Origin: Denitratisoma sp. DHT3
GTDB taxonomy: Bacteria; Pseudomonadota; Gammaproteobacteria; Burkholderiales; Rhodocyclaceae
DNA: 64,000 bases
Direction of reading: 5' to 3'
NCBI RefSeq assembly: GCF_007833355.1
Contig: NZ_CP020914.1
Span: 19,213-83,212 of the forward strand
Position 1 is the stretch's first letter. Each line of letters starts with the position of its first letter. A model generated the notes under the pieces. The model did not search any database and was not told the origin of the DNA. It saw nothing but the letters and a program-made list of their open reading frames with translations. The position numbers and the translations under genes were made by a program. Shown here piece after piece: positions 45,698-54,943 of the stretch.

Positions 45698-46239
45698 TGA
45701 CCAGTGAGGATTTGCAACTGACTGCGGATCACTTCTCCCTGTTCGGGTTGCCCCGCGTCTTCGGCCTGGACCTGGCGGAACTGGATCGGCGCTATCTGGA
45801 AGTGCAGCATCGGGTGCATCCGGACAAGCATGCCCATTTGACCGAGGCGGACCGGCGGGTGGCGATGCAGTGGGCCACGCGCGCCAACGAGGCCTACCAG
45901 ACCCTGAAGTCGCCCCTGCAGCGTGCCCATTATCTGCTGCTACTGGCCGGCCACGATCCGCAAGTGGAGCGCAACACCGCGATGGCGCCGGAGTTCCTGG
46001 TCAGTCAGATGGAATGGCGCGAGTCCGTCGAGGAAGCCCGCGAGGACGGCGACGTCGAGGGGCTGGAGCAGTTGCACGCGCGCCTGCGCGGCGAGATGAA
46101 GGCCCAGTATGCGGCCCTGGGCCAGGCGCTGGATGCGAAACGGAACTATGCCGACGCCGGCGTACGGGTCCGGCAGCTGATGTTCCAGGAAAAACTGTTG
46201 CACGAAATAGACGAAGCCCTCGAAGCGAGCGGGGCGTAA
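45697..46239 (+). CDS. hscB: J-domain co-chaperone HscB
   Basis: A 180-residue protein: N-terminal J domain with HPD (HRVHPDKHAH) and a C-terminal three-helix bundle that binds IscU. It stimulates HscA ATPase. Start 45697 overlaps iscA; homology begins there. A repeat-family spacer begins right after the stop. Confidence 0.94.
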   Translation: MTSEDLQLTADHFSLFGLPRVFGLDLAELDRRYLEVQHRVHPDKHAHLTEADRRVAMQWATRANEAYQTLKSPLQRAHYLLLLAGHDPQVERNTAMAPEFLVSQMEWRESVEEAREDGDVEGLEQLHARLRGEMKAQYAALGQALDAKRNYADAGVRVRQLMFQEKLLHEIDEALEASGA

Positions 46240-46402
46240 CACTCATGGCAACTGATCTCCCGCACCAGCGCATGAAATACGTGGAGGGCAAGAACGGCCC
46301 GCCCCTCCCAGCCTCCCCCTCTCCGGGGGAGGTGACGGCGTTGGCTCGCTACGCTCGACTGTTTGACCTGCCGTTTCAATTGACTGTTTCACGCTAACGT
46401 AC
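46240..46402 (+). repeat. Dispersed spacer element, copy A (hscB-hscA)
   Basis: The whole 163-base gap matches the spacers at 48923-49080 and 55937-56104 (the latter on the minus strand). Order of shared blocks: CATGG (46245), ATGAAATAC (46272), a C-rich palindrome CCTCCCCCTCTCCGGGGGAG (from 46312), GCTCGCTACGCTCG (46344-46357), and a TGTTTCAC..TAACG tail next to the hscA start. 27 bases (46311-46337) are identical to copy C. No protein of the usual coding character is present, and hscA has no evident Shine-Dalgarno. Confidence 0.85.
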
Positions 46403-48271
46403 ATGGCACTTTTGCAAATCTCCGAACCGGGGCAGGCCGCCGCCCCCCACGAACACCGATTGGCCATCGGCATCGACCTGGGGACCACCAATTCCCTGGT
46501 GGCCACCGTCCGCAGCGGCGTGGCGGGCATCCTCAAGGATGAACAGGGGCGGCCCTTGCTGCCCTCGGTGGTGCACTACGGCGCGAGCGGCGCCGTCACC
46601 GTCGGTTTCGAGGCCCAGGCGGGCCAGGACGCGGACCCCAAGAACACCCTGGTGTCGGTCAAGCGCTTCATGGGCCGCGGACGCCGCGACATCGCCCACA
46701 TCGAAACCATGCCCTACGACTTCATCGATGGCGAGGGCATGGTCCGGCTGCGCACCTGCCAGGGGGTGAAAAGCCCGGTCGAGGTGTCGGCGGATATCCT
46801 GCGCACCCTGCGCGTACGGGCCGAGGCGGCCCTGGGCGGTCCGCTGACCGGGGCGGTGATCACCGTGCCGGCCTATTTCGACGATGCCCAGCGCCAGGCC
46901 ACCAAGGACGCGGCCAAGCTCGCCGGCCTCAACGTGCTGCGCCTGCTCAACGAACCCACCGCCGCCGCCATCGCCTATGGTCTGGACAACGGCGCCGAGG
47001 GCCTCTACGCGGTCTACGACCTGGGCGGCGGCACCTTCGACATTTCGATCCTGCGGCTTGCCAAGGGGGTGTTCGAGGTGCTGGCCACCGGCGGCGACTC
47101 CGCCCTGGGCGGCGACGATTTCGATCAGCGTGTGTTCTGCTGGGTGATCGAGCAGGCCGGCCTCGCGCCCCTGTCGCCGAACGATGCGCGCCTGCTGCTG
47201 ACACGGGCTCGGGAGGCCAAGGAATACCTGACCAACCATGGCACCGCGCCGATCACCGTGAAGCTTTCCAGCGGCGAATACGTGGACGTGACCCTGACCA
47301 CCGAGATATTCACCGAGATCACCCGCACCCTGGTGCAGAAGACCATCGCGCCGATGCGCAAGGCGCTGCGGGACGCGGGGCTGACGACGGATGAAGTGAA
47401 GGGCGTGGTGATGGTGGGCGGCGCCACGCGCATGCCCCAGATCCAGCGCGCCGTGGGCGAATTCTTCGGTCAGGAGCCGCTGAACAACCTGGACCCGGAC
47501 CGGGTGGTGGCCCTGGGTGCCGCCACCCAGGCCAACCTCCTGGCCGGCAACCGCGCCGCCGGTGACGACTGGCTGCTGCTGGACGTGATTCCCTTGTCGC
47601 TGGGCATCGAGACCATGGGCGGGCTGACCGAGAAGATCATCCCCCGCAACTCCACCATTCCGATCGCCCGCGCCCAGGAGTTCACCACCTTCAAGGACGG
47701 CCAGACCGCGATGGCGATCCACGTGGTGCAGGGGGAGCGCGAGATGGTGTCCGACTGCCGCTCCCTGGCCCGCTTCGAATTGCGCGGAATGCCGCCGATG
47801 GTGGCCGGGGCGGCGCGCATCCGGGTCACCTTCCAGGTCGACGCGGACGGCCTGCTCTCCGTCACCGCCCGCGAACAGACCACCGGCCACGAGGCGCGGA
47901 TCGAGGTCAAGCCATCGTACGGCCTGTCCGACGACGAGATCGCGGCGATGCTCAAGGACGGCTACAGCCACGCCTCGGAGGATGCCTTCCGTCGCGCGCT
48001 GCGCGAGGCTCAGGTGGAGGCCCAGCGCCTGCTGGAGGCCACGCAGTCGGCCTTGCGGGAGGATGCCGAGCTGCTGTCGACCCTGGAGAAGGCCCACGTC
48101 GATGCCTGCATCGCCAAGCTCCAGTCGGTGATCATCGGCGACAGCAAGCGCGCCATCGATTCCGCGATGGAGGCGCTGAGCAAGGGCACGGCCGAATTCG
48201 CCGCCCGCCGCATGAACAAGAACGTGCAGCGGGCGCTCTCCGGACGCAAGGTGGAGGAACTGGGCTCATGA
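46403..48271 (+). CDS. hscA: Hsp70-type chaperone HscA
   Basis: A 622-residue specialised Hsp70: [39 protein letters not shown] in the ATPase domain and a substrate domain from about residue 390 that binds the IscU LPPVK motif. With HscB it releases clusters from IscU. The stop overlaps the fdx ATG (ATGA). Length is normal. Confidence 0.97.
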   Translation: MALLQISEPGQAAAPHEHRLAIGIDLGTTNSLVATVRSGVAGILKDEQGRPLLPSVVHYGASGAVTVGFEAQAGQDADPKNTLVSVKRFMGRGRRDIAHIETMPYDFIDGEGMVRLRTCQGVKSPVEVSADILRTLRVRAEAALGGPLTGAVITVPAYFDDAQRQATKDAAKLAGLNVLRLLNEPTAAAIAYGLDNGAEGLYAVYDLGGGTFDISILRLAKGVFEVLATGGDSALGGDDFDQRVFCWVIEQAGLAPLSPNDARLLLTRAREAKEYLTNHGTAPITVKLSSGEYVDVTLTTEIFTEITRTLVQKTIAPMRKALRDAGLTTDEVKGVVMVGGATRMPQIQRAVGEFFGQEPLNNLDPDRVVALGAATQANLLAGNRAAGDDWLLLDVIPLSLGIETMGGLTEKIIPRNSTIPIARAQEFTTFKDGQTAMAIHVVQGEREMVSDCRSLARFELRGMPPMVAGAARIRVTFQVDADGLLSVTAREQTTGHEARIEVKPSYGLSDDEIAAMLKDGYSHASEDAFRRALREAQVEAQRLLEATQSALREDAELLSTLEKAHVDACIAKLQSVIIGDSKRAIDSAMEALSKGTAEFAARRMNKNVQRALSGRKVEELGS

Positions 48272-48615
48272 CGCGGATCATCGTATTGCCTCATGTCGAA
48301 TTGTGCCCCGACGGCGCGGTGATCGAGGGCGAGCCCGGCGACACCATCTGCGAGACGCTGCTGGAGAACGACATCCTGATCGAGCACGCCTGCGAGCAGT
48401 CCTGCGCCTGCACCACCTGCCACGTGGTCATCCGCGAGGGGTTCAATTCCCTGGACCCGGCCGAGGAGGAGGAGGACGACCTGCTCGACAAGGCCTGGGG
48501 CCTGGAGCCCACGTCGCGGCTGTCCTGTCAGGCGGTGATCAAGGACACGCCGCTGGTGGTCGAGATTCCCAAGTACACCATCAACATGGCCAAAGAAGGG
48601 GGCGGCAGGAAATGA
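48268..48615 (+). CDS. fdx: [2Fe-2S] ferredoxin of the isc system
   Basis: A 115-residue adrenodoxin-type ferredoxin with ligands Cys42, Cys48, Cys51 ([10 protein letters not shown]) and Cys87. It supplies electrons for cluster assembly. The 112-base gap to iscX holds a GCGGGC-TTT-GCCCGC hairpin (48661-48675) and C-rich sequence. Confidence 0.96.
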   Translation: MTRIIVLPHVELCPDGAVIEGEPGDTICETLLENDILIEHACEQSCACTTCHVVIREGFNSLDPAEEEEDDLLDKAWGLEPTSRLSCQAVIKDTPLVVEIPKYTINMAKEGGGRK

Positions 48616-48727
48616 CTATCCCCCCATCCCCCTTTCCGAGAAAGAGGGTGACTGTTGTTCGCGGGCTTTGCCCGCTCCAAGTGTATGACTTGCCCCCTCC
48701 TTGGGGCGGCCCTACGGAGGTGGCAGA

Positions 48728-48922
48728 ATGAAATGGACCGATTCGCTCGACGTGGCCCTGGAACTGATCGAGCGCCACCCCGAGGTCGACCCCACCCGGA
48801 TCAACTTCGTCGATCTGATGCGCTGGGTGATGGAATTGCCGGGCTTCGAGGAAGATCAGCGGCATTGCGGCGAGAAGCAACTGGAAGCGATCCAGCAGGC
48901 GTGGATCGACGAGGTGGCTTAA
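48728..48922 (+). CDS. iscX: IscX (YfhJ)
   Basis: A 64-residue acidic helical protein: MKWTDSLDVALELIERHPEVDP and FVDLMRWVMELPGFEDD-like segment (here GFEEDQ). It binds IscS and iron and tunes cluster synthesis. Last gene of the isc operon; start follows GGTGGCAGA. Confidence 0.94.
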   Translation: MKWTDSLDVALELIERHPEVDPTRINFVDLMRWVMELPGFEEDQRHCGEKQLEAIQQAWIDEVA

Positions 48923-49080
48923 CGCGCATGGTATCCAGCTTCACACACCGAGAATGAAATGCGTGAATGGCAAGAAGGCCCACCCCCTCCCGACCTCCCC
49001 CTCGCGGGGAAGGTGGCCAATCTGCTCGCTACGCTCGGTCGTTTCAGTCGACTACGACTTTGTTGTTTCACTGTAAGCGG
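48923..49080 (+). repeat. Dispersed spacer element, copy B (iscX-tatD)
   Basis: This 158-base gap has the same blocks in the same order and orientation as copy A: CATGG (48927), ATGAAATGCGTG (48954), C-rich palindrome, GCTCGCTACGCTCG (49024-49037), TGTTTCAC..TAAGCG tail adjoining the GTG of tatD. 23 bases (48970-48992) are identical to copy C. Confidence 0.85.
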
Positions 49081-49857
49081 GTGTTGATCGATACCCACTG
49101 CCACCTCGACGCCGCCGAGTTCGACGCCGACCGGGAGGCGGTGCTGGTCCGGGCCCGGGCGGCGGGAGTCGGCGCACTGGTGGTGCCGGCGGTGGAGCGG
49201 GCAAACTTCGGCGCGGTGAGTGCCCTGTGTCGGGAATATCTCGAATGTCGCGCCGCCTACGGCATCCATCCGTTGTTCGTGGATCGCGCCCGGGACGAGG
49301 ATCTCGATGCGTTGCGCCGGACCTTGAGCCAGGAGCCGGCTCTGGCGGTGGGCGAGATCGGTCTCGACCGCTTTGTCGAGTCCCGCGACGACGCGCGCCA
49401 GGAACGCTTCTTCGTCGCGCAACTGGAGATCGCCCGCGAGGCGGAGCTGCCGGTGATCCTCCACGTCAGGCGGGCCATCGATCTGGTGCTCAAGCACCTG
49501 CGCCGCATTCCGGTGGTCGGCGGCATCGCCCACGCCTTCAACGGCAGCCGCCAGCAGGCGGACGCATTCATCGAGCTGGGCTTCAAGCTGGGTTTCGGCG
49601 GCGCGATGACCCATCCCCGCGCCCTGCGCATCCGCGAACTGGCCGCCACGCTGCCGCTGGATGCGCTGGTGCTGGAAACCGACGCGCCGGACATTCCGCC
49701 CGAGTGGCTGGGACGCGGCCGCAATGAACCGGCGGAACTACCCCGGATCGCTGCGGTTTTGGCGCAATTACGCCGGTTGAATACAAAAGAGGTGGCCGTG
49801 GCCACCTCCTGTAACGCCCGCCAGACCCTGCCGGGCCTGTCAGTAATACGATCGTGA
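49081..49857 (+). CDS. tatD: TatD-family metal-dependent DNase/hydrolase
   Basis: A 258-residue TIM-barrel hydrolase with the metal ligands in IDTHCHLD, VGEIGLD, ILHVRRA, GIAHAF and ETDAPDIPPEW. TatD proteins act as 3'-5' exonucleases in DNA quality control. Start is GTG (49081) or the next codon TTG; both directly precede the IDTHCH motif. Converges on the DUF2892 gene one base away. Confidence 0.9.
   Translation: MLIDTHCHLDAAEFDADREAVLVRARAAGVGALVVPAVERANFGAVSALCREYLECRAAYGIHPLFVDRARDEDLDALRRTLSQEPALAVGEIGLDRFVESRDDARQERFFVAQLEIAREAELPVILHVRRAIDLVLKHLRRIPVVGGIAHAFNGSRQQADAFIELGFKLGFGGAMTHPRALRIRELAATLPLDALVLETDAPDIPPEWLGRGRNEPAELPRIAAVLAQLRRLNTKEVAVATSCNARQTLPGLSVIRS
49783..49808 (-). terminator. 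Terminator of the DUF2892 gene located inside tatD
   Basis: Read on the minus strand: GAGGTGGCC-AC-GGCCACCTC (49789-49808) followed by TTTTGT. The only fitting hairpin after the DUF2892 stop lies within the tatD coding end. Confidence 0.5.
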
Positions 49858-49858
49858 T

Positions 49859-50056
49859 TTATTTGCCCGTCTTTTTCATCGGACAGGTGTTCATGCCCAG
49901 CAAGGGGTAGACCGGGCAAAAACCCACCAGCCCGGTGGCCAGGGGCACTACGCCGATCCAGGCCCAGACCGGGCCGCCCATCAGCGCCCAGGCGATCAGG
50001 GCCAGTCCCGCCAGAATCCGAAGCACGCGATCGATACCGCCGACATTGAGTTTCAT
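49859..50056 (-). CDS. DUF2892 (YgaP-type) small membrane protein
   Basis: A 65-residue protein with two predicted membrane helices and the family features MKLNVGGIDRVLRILAG and GFCPVYPLLGMNTCP, with two Cys near the second helix. In other bacteria the domain is fused or adjacent to rhodanese or Crp/Fnr-type regulators; a Crp/Fnr gene lies about 3 kb away here. Function unknown. Start is ATG at 50056, where the conserved N-terminus begins. Confidence 0.82.
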   Translation of the reverse strand: MKLNVGGIDRVLRILAGLALIAWALMGGPVWAWIGVVPLATGLVGFCPVYPLLGMNTCPMKKTGK

Positions 50057-50154
50057 GATGCATCTCCTCTCGATAAAACGAAGGGCCGCCCCGAATTTTC
50101 CTGCCCCTTGAGGGAAGATCGCCGCAAAGCGGCGGTTTCGGGCGGGTTCATTGA

Positions 50155-50173
50155 TTGAAACGGTCCGATTCAA
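50155..50173. promoter_or_regulatory. TTGAA-N9-TTCAA inverted repeat upstream of the DUF2892 gene
   Basis: A short symmetric element about 100 bases before the DUF2892 start, in a 188-base gap otherwise holding only a small CGCCGC-AAA-GCGGCG hairpin (50120-50134). It may be a regulator site, but the sequence also resembles the TGAAACGG part of the dispersed spacer tail, so it could equally be a repeat fragment. Confidence 0.25.
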
Positions 50174-50244
50174 ACACGCGGCGCCGGGGGCGGTCTGTAA
50201 CCAAAGTCACCCAGTATTCCGATGGCGTGGGTCTCAGTCGAATC

Positions 50245-52626
50245 TCAGCCGGATGTGGCGCCGTCGCCTGTACGATGGAAGTGCACCCGGTTCCGGCCTT
50301 CCTCCTTGGCGCGGTACATGGCCGCATCCGCCCACTCGAAGAGATCGTCCTGGTTGTCCTGGTGGCTGCCGAAGACCACCACGCCGATGCTGGCGGTGCA
50401 GTGGTGCTCCACCGTCAGGGGCGGTTTTCCCTCATGTTCGATACTCAATTGGTAGGGGGTGCCCAGTGCCAGGCGGATTTTTTCCGCCACCACGCCCGCA
50501 TGGGCGGTGGCGGCATCGGGATCTTCATCCAGGTCGGTCAGCATCACCACGAACTCGTCGCCGCCGAAGCGCGCGGTGGTGTCCATCTCCCGCACGCAAT
50601 GCCTCAATCGCCGTGCCACGTCCACCAGCAGCAGATCGCCCACCGCATGGCCGTGGGTATCGTTGAGGGACTTGAAGTTGTCCAGGTCCAGCACCATCAG
50701 CGCGGCGTGGCGGCCGCTGCGATGGCAGGTGGCGAGCGTCTGGCTCAGCCGATCATGCAGCATGCGGCGGTTCGGCAGCCGGGTCAGCGGATCGTAGAAC
50801 GCCAGATTGCGGATCTGTTCCTCGGCATTCTTGAGTTCGGTGATGTCCAGGAAGCCCCACAGGGACTCGTCCGTTTCCGGATGGATCAGGACGCCGTTCA
50901 TGTCCACCCAGATGGCCCTGCCGCTCTTGCGCACCAACTGGCGCTGGGTCCGGAATCGCTCGCCGCGTCTGAGCGCGCCGTAGGCGGTCTCGCCAAATGA
51001 TTCATAGCTTTTCTGGTCGGGATAGAACTGTCGGGTCGTCATACCCTGCAATTCTTCCGGGGTGTAGCCGAGAATCCGGGCGAAGGCCGGGTTGGCCCAG
51101 CGGATTTCCCGGTTGCGCACCGTGGCGATGCCGACCAACTGATTGTCGAGCATGGCTTTTTGCTCGATCAGCAGTTGGCCGAGCTTCAGTTGTTCCTGGT
51201 AGCGCCGGGTCACGTCGGAATGGGTGCCGATCATGCGCAGCGGCTTGCCGTCCTGGTCGCGGTTGACGGCCACGCCCCGGTCGAGGATCCATTTCCAGCT
51301 GCCGTCCTTGCAGCGCAGCCGGTGCTCGTTGACATAGGTCGGCGTCTTGCCGTCCAGATAGTCCTGGACGGCGCGCAGGGTTGCCGCCTTGTCGGTGAAC
51401 CGGATGCGGCTTTCCCATTCCGACAGGTCGTCGCCGATCTCGTGCTCGGCGAAGCCCAGCATTTCCTTCCAGCGCCTGGAGAAGAACACCTTGCCCGAGG
51501 GAATGTCCCAATCCCACACGCCGTCGCCGGAGCCTTCCAGGGCGAACTTCCAGCGCTGCTCGCTTTCCTGCAGTTCCTGCCGCTGACGCAGTACGACGCG
51601 CTGTTCCTCGGCCAACTGCCGATTGACCAGCAGCAGTCGTACCGCCAGCAGCGCGATCAGTCCAAAGGACGCAAGCAGCAGCACGATCGGCCAGCGGTGC
51701 TGGTTCCAGATGTCCTCCAGGGTGAATTCCGGCACTTCGTCGAAGGGGGGCATCCGCAGTCCGCGCAACAGGTCGGCCACCGGCATGTAATCGGCCGGCA
51801 CCAGGAAGCCGCGTACCTGCATGGCCTTGGTGGTGGCGGTGTCGTGTTCGAGCAGGAACAGTGCCGCCGTCACGTGCCGCGCCAGGTCTTCATCCAGGTC
51901 GGAGCGGGCGGCGAAGGGCCATTCCGGATACAGGCGGGTGGATATTTGCACCGTGGTTCCGGGCAACGCCTGGCGGTTGATCACCCGGATGCGGCGCATG
52001 TCCAGCTTGCCTTCCCGCGCCAGGGCCTCCAGGAGTCCGGTGCGCACGAACCCCGCGTCCGCCTGGCCGGAGAGCACCGCCTCGACAACCTTGTCATGGG
52101 GCATGCCGGTGCTCAGCAGCCTGGCGTCGGCCGGCAGGCGAATACCGGCCTTCAACAGCTCGTAGGCCTGCATCTGGTACCCACCCAGAGATTCGGTGCT
52201 GGCGGTGGCTATGGTCCTGTCCCTCAGGTCGGCCAGGGTGCCGATGGACGGTGCGTCGGCTCGGCTGAAAATCACGCCGCCGAACAGTCCGCTGGGGACG
52301 CCGTCCCCAGCGGTGGCGAGTGTGGCCAGGGGCGACGACAGGCGGTTGCGGCGCGACAGCAGTACGTAATGCCCCGGATTGGTGAGGACGAAGTCGAGTT
52401 GCCGCGCGGCGACACCCTGATTCAATTCATCATAGGTCAGGGCCTGGACCTGGATGTCATACCCGGGCAGCGCCTTCTTGAGGGCTGTCGCCAAGGGCTG
52501 CCATTGGGCCAGGGTCTGCGGCTTGGGGCGGAAGGCGAGCACGCCGATTCTCACCGGATCGGTGGCATGGGCCGCAGCGAATGGCAACACCGCCCACAGC
52601 AGAATGATACGCAGCATCGCTGTCAC
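50245..52626 (-). CDS. PhnD-like sensor diguanylate cyclase (periplasmic binding - TM - PAS - PAS - GGDEF)
   Basis: A 793-residue membrane sensor. Signal peptide, then a periplasmic phosphate/phosphonate-type binding domain (about 25-285: IGVLAFRPKPQTLAQWQPL, TNPGHYVLLSR, ATASTESLGGYQM), a TM helix (about 310-330), two PAS/PAC domains (about 360-480 and 490-610) and a GGDEF domain (about 625-785) with intact ARFGGDEF and an upstream RxxD I-site (REMD). It should make c-di-GMP in response to a small periplasmic ligand. GTG start has GGAAG upstream; ATG at 52617 is the alternative. Confidence 0.88.
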   Translation of the reverse strand: MTAMLRIILLWAVLPFAAAHATDPVRIGVLAFRPKPQTLAQWQPLATALKKALPGYDIQVQALTYDELNQGVAARQLDFVLTNPGHYVLLSRRNRLSSPLATLATAGDGVPSGLFGGVIFSRADAPSIGTLADLRDRTIATASTESLGGYQMQAYELLKAGIRLPADARLLSTGMPHDKVVEAVLSGQADAGFVRTGLLEALAREGKLDMRRIRVINRQALPGTTVQISTRLYPEWPFAARSDLDEDLARHVTAALFLLEHDTATTKAMQVRGFLVPADYMPVADLLRGLRMPPFDEVPEFTLEDIWNQHRWPIVLLLASFGLIALLAVRLLLVNRQLAEEQRVVLRQRQELQESEQRWKFALEGSGDGVWDWDIPSGKVFFSRRWKEMLGFAEHEIGDDLSEWESRIRFTDKAATLRAVQDYLDGKTPTYVNEHRLRCKDGSWKWILDRGVAVNRDQDGKPLRMIGTHSDVTRRYQEQLKLGQLLIEQKAMLDNQLVGIATVRNREIRWANPAFARILGYTPEELQGMTTRQFYPDQKSYESFGETAYGALRRGERFRTQRQLVRKSGRAIWVDMNGVLIHPETDESLWGFLDITELKNAEEQIRNLAFYDPLTRLPNRRMLHDRLSQTLATCHRSGRHAALMVLDLDNFKSLNDTHGHAVGDLLLVDVARRLRHCVREMDTTARFGGDEFVVMLTDLDEDPDAATAHAGVVAEKIRLALGTPYQLSIEHEGKPPLTVEHHCTASIGVVVFGSHQDNQDDLFEWADAAMYRAKEEGRNRVHFHRTGDGATSG

Positions 52627-52737
52627 TGATTGACTTCCGGGGACGGTTTATTCAACTGACAATTGTAAGCCTATCGCCATTACCAGGGTGAGATCCGTCC
52701 GACAGCGGGCCTCCCGTGCGTAAGGCGCGGAACGGCC

Positions 52738-53415
52738 TCAACGCTGGGCGGAGAGGCGGCGCAGTCCCTCGGGGTCGAGGATCTCGATCTGTTCCCGCCC
52801 CAGCCGGACCAGGCCCTGCTCGGCGAATCCCTTCAGCAGACGGCTGACCATTTCGCGCACGCTGCCCAACTCGTCGGCCAGTTGCTGGTGGGTGCGGTGC
52901 AGGGTCTGGCCGCGGCCCAGCAGCAGGGCCGCCAGGCGCTGGTCCAGTTTGCGAAAGGCGACTTCCTCGACCAGGGCCATCAGATCCGCCATGCGTTCGG
53001 CGAACAGCTTGAAGACGAACTCGCGGAATGCCGGTGTGGCCATCAATTCATCGAACAGGGCGGACGGCAGCAGCCGCAATTCGGTATCGACTTCCGCGAT
53101 GCCGCGCGCCGAATAGGGCTGGCCGCCCAGCAGGCAGCCGGAGCTGAGGATGCAGGACTCGCCTGGAAAGATCCGGTAGAGGGGGAGTTCGCGGCCATTG
53201 GGCGCGGCCTTGATCACCCGCACCGTGCCGGCAAGGACCAGCGGAAAGCCGGGGCAGGGCTGGCCCGCGTCGAACAGGATGCCGCCGGCCGGAATGCGCA
53301 CGCTCTGTCCGACGCTCAGGCAGGTCTGCCGCAGCGGTTGGGGGAGGGCGGCGAAGACCGGGTAGAGGGATTCGATATCGGCGCGGGGTGCGGTGCCGGA
53401 GGGTATGGCGTTCAT
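52738..53415 (-). CDS. Crp/Fnr-family transcriptional regulator
   Basis: A 225-residue regulator: cyclic-nucleotide-binding-like beta-roll (about 35-150) and C-terminal winged helix with recognition helix SVREMVSRLLKGF. Several cysteines (QTCLS, QPCPGF, ESCILSSGCLLGG) lie in the sensor domain, but the Fnr four-Cys pattern is absent, so redox, NO or ligand sensing is open. Start chosen at 53415. It has a 55-base gap from the small Cys protein gene. Confidence 0.85.
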   Translation of the reverse strand: MNAIPSGTAPRADIESLYPVFAALPQPLRQTCLSVGQSVRIPAGGILFDAGQPCPGFPLVLAGTVRVIKAAPNGRELPLYRIFPGESCILSSGCLLGGQPYSARGIAEVDTELRLLPSALFDELMATPAFREFVFKLFAERMADLMALVEEVAFRKLDQRLAALLLGRGQTLHRTHQQLADELGSVREMVSRLLKGFAEQGLVRLGREQIEILDPEGLRRLSAQR

Positions 53416-53470
53416 GGCCGCGATGATGGCATGGAATGACGGGCTTGTCGCATGGCTGCCCATGAGCCGG

Positions 53471-53698
53471 TCACCTGGCTTGATTCTCCGGTGCCTGTCG
53501 AGGTGCCATCTTTCTTGCCATACAAGTCGTCCCTGTCGCCTCCTTCACTTCGTAATGGGGATGGCGCCGGCTCTTGAAGCCCATGATGCGGCAGCCGTAG
53601 GGAAAGGCCGGGTCATAGGTGATGTAGAAGTGGATGCAGCCGGCGCAGGTCGGCGGCGAGTTGCGGCGGGATTCATCCATTCCGGATTGCATTGTCAT
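53471..53698 (-). CDS. Small conserved cysteine protein next to dinB
   Basis: A 75-residue protein with PTCAGCIHFYITYDPAFPYGC, an RIMGFKSRR segment and a final Cys (TTCMARK): a C-x2-C pair plus two more Cys, suggesting one metal site. I recognise it as a conserved small protein seen beside DNA-repair genes and sometimes labelled uracil-DNA glycosylase without support. Its start overlaps the dinB stop (ATGA), so it is co-translated with Pol IV. Confidence 0.65.
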   Translation of the reverse strand: MTMQSGMDESRRNSPPTCAGCIHFYITYDPAFPYGCRIMGFKSRRHPHYEVKEATGTTCMARKMAPRQAPENQAR

Positions 53699-54891
53699 GC
53701 GCCCGGTGTCGGCGGTTCGGGGTGGGTGAACAACTCCAGTTCGCCCTGGACGGATTCCTCCGCCGGCGCCAGGTCGGCGACTTCGCCGACGGGGAAGAGG
53801 CTGCTGGTGCGCACGCCGAGCAACCGTATCCTGTGCTCCAGCACGATCCGCTTCAGGCAGGCGCCGGCGGCACGGCGGATCATCGCCGCATCGCCGACGG
53901 GGTGCGGCAGGGTCAGATCGCGGGTCACGGTGTGGAAATCGTCGAAGCGCAGCTTGAGGCCGACGGTTCTGGCGACGTAGCCCTTGCGCGCGAGATCGTT
54001 GGCGACCTGTTCGCAGAGGGCGGTGAATGCCGCGCTCAGGGCCGGACGGTCCTGGCGCGGATGCAGGTCGCGCTCGAAAGTGGTTTCGCGGCTGATGGAC
54101 TTGGGCTCGGAATGGGTGATCACCGGGCGTTCGTCGATGCCGCGGGCGACCCGGTGCAGCCATTCGCCGTAGCCGCGGCCAAAGTGGGCCTGAAGCTGCG
54201 CCGGGTCGGCGCGGGCCAGGTCGCCGATGGCAATGACCCCCAGGGCGGCGAGCTTTTCCGTGGCCTTGGGGCCGACGCCGTTGATCTTGCTCACCGCCAG
54301 GGGCCAGATGCGGCGCGGGATGTCGTCTTCGACGAGGATCGTCAGGCCGTCCGGCTTCTGCAACTCGGAGCCGATTTTCGCCAGCAGCTTGTTGGGGGCG
54401 ATGGCGATGGAACAGGACAGGCCGGTGGCTTCCCGCACCGCCTGCTTGATGCGGCGGCCGATCTCCAGGGAATCGCCCGGCAGGGCGGTGAGGTCGATGT
54501 AGATCTCGTCGATGCCGCGGTCCTCGATCTCGGGGGCGATCGCCGCCACCGCGGCCTTGAAGCGCCTGGAATACTGCCGGTAGGCATCGAAATCCACCGG
54601 CAGCAGGATGGCATCCGGCGCCAGGCGCGCGGCCTTCATCAAGCCCATGGCGGAGAACACGCCCAGCGCGCGTGCCTCATAGGTGGAGGTGGTGATCACG
54701 CCGCGGCCGACGTAGTCCCGCAGGCGGGCGAAGCACCGGCTGCCGTCGGGCAGCGTCGTCGGTTGATCGATCCTGCGGCCGCCGATGACGACCGGCAGGC
54801 CCTTCAGTTCCGGGTAGCGCAGCAGTTCCACGGAGGCATAGAAGGCGTCCATGTCCAGGTGGGCGATGCGGCGGGGGGCGGTCTCGTTCAT
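53695..54891 (-). CDS. dinB: DNA polymerase IV
   Basis: A 398-residue Y-family polymerase: IAHLDMDAFYASVE with the first metal Asp, RGIDEIYIDL with the Asp-Glu pair, helix-hairpin-helix INGVGPKATEKLAALG, little finger domain, and a C-terminal clamp-binding peptide QGELELF. It bypasses DNA lesions. The ATG at 54891 begins five codons before the conserved RIAHLDMD. It lies 52 bases downstream of sua5. Confidence 0.93.
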   Translation of the reverse strand: MNETAPRRIAHLDMDAFYASVELLRYPELKGLPVVIGGRRIDQPTTLPDGSRCFARLRDYVGRGVITTSTYEARALGVFSAMGLMKAARLAPDAILLPVDFDAYRQYSRRFKAAVAAIAPEIEDRGIDEIYIDLTALPGDSLEIGRRIKQAVREATGLSCSIAIAPNKLLAKIGSELQKPDGLTILVEDDIPRRIWPLAVSKINGVGPKATEKLAALGVIAIGDLARADPAQLQAHFGRGYGEWLHRVARGIDERPVITHSEPKSISRETTFERDLHPRQDRPALSAAFTALCEQVANDLARKGYVARTVGLKLRFDDFHTVTRDLTLPHPVGDAAMIRRAAGACLKRIVLEHRIRLLGVRTSSLFPVGEVADLAPAEESVQGELELFTHPEPPTPGA

Positions 54892-54943
54892 GGCGATGGC
54901 GGACAGCCTTGGGGCGGGACTGCGGGCGGGCGCCACCTGCCGT

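Noticed and set aside
46245..46397. Short frames inside the dispersed spacers (Pro/Ser/Gly-rich peptides)
   Set aside because: The frames are not kept between the three copies, while the DNA blocks are; the conservation is at nucleic-acid level.
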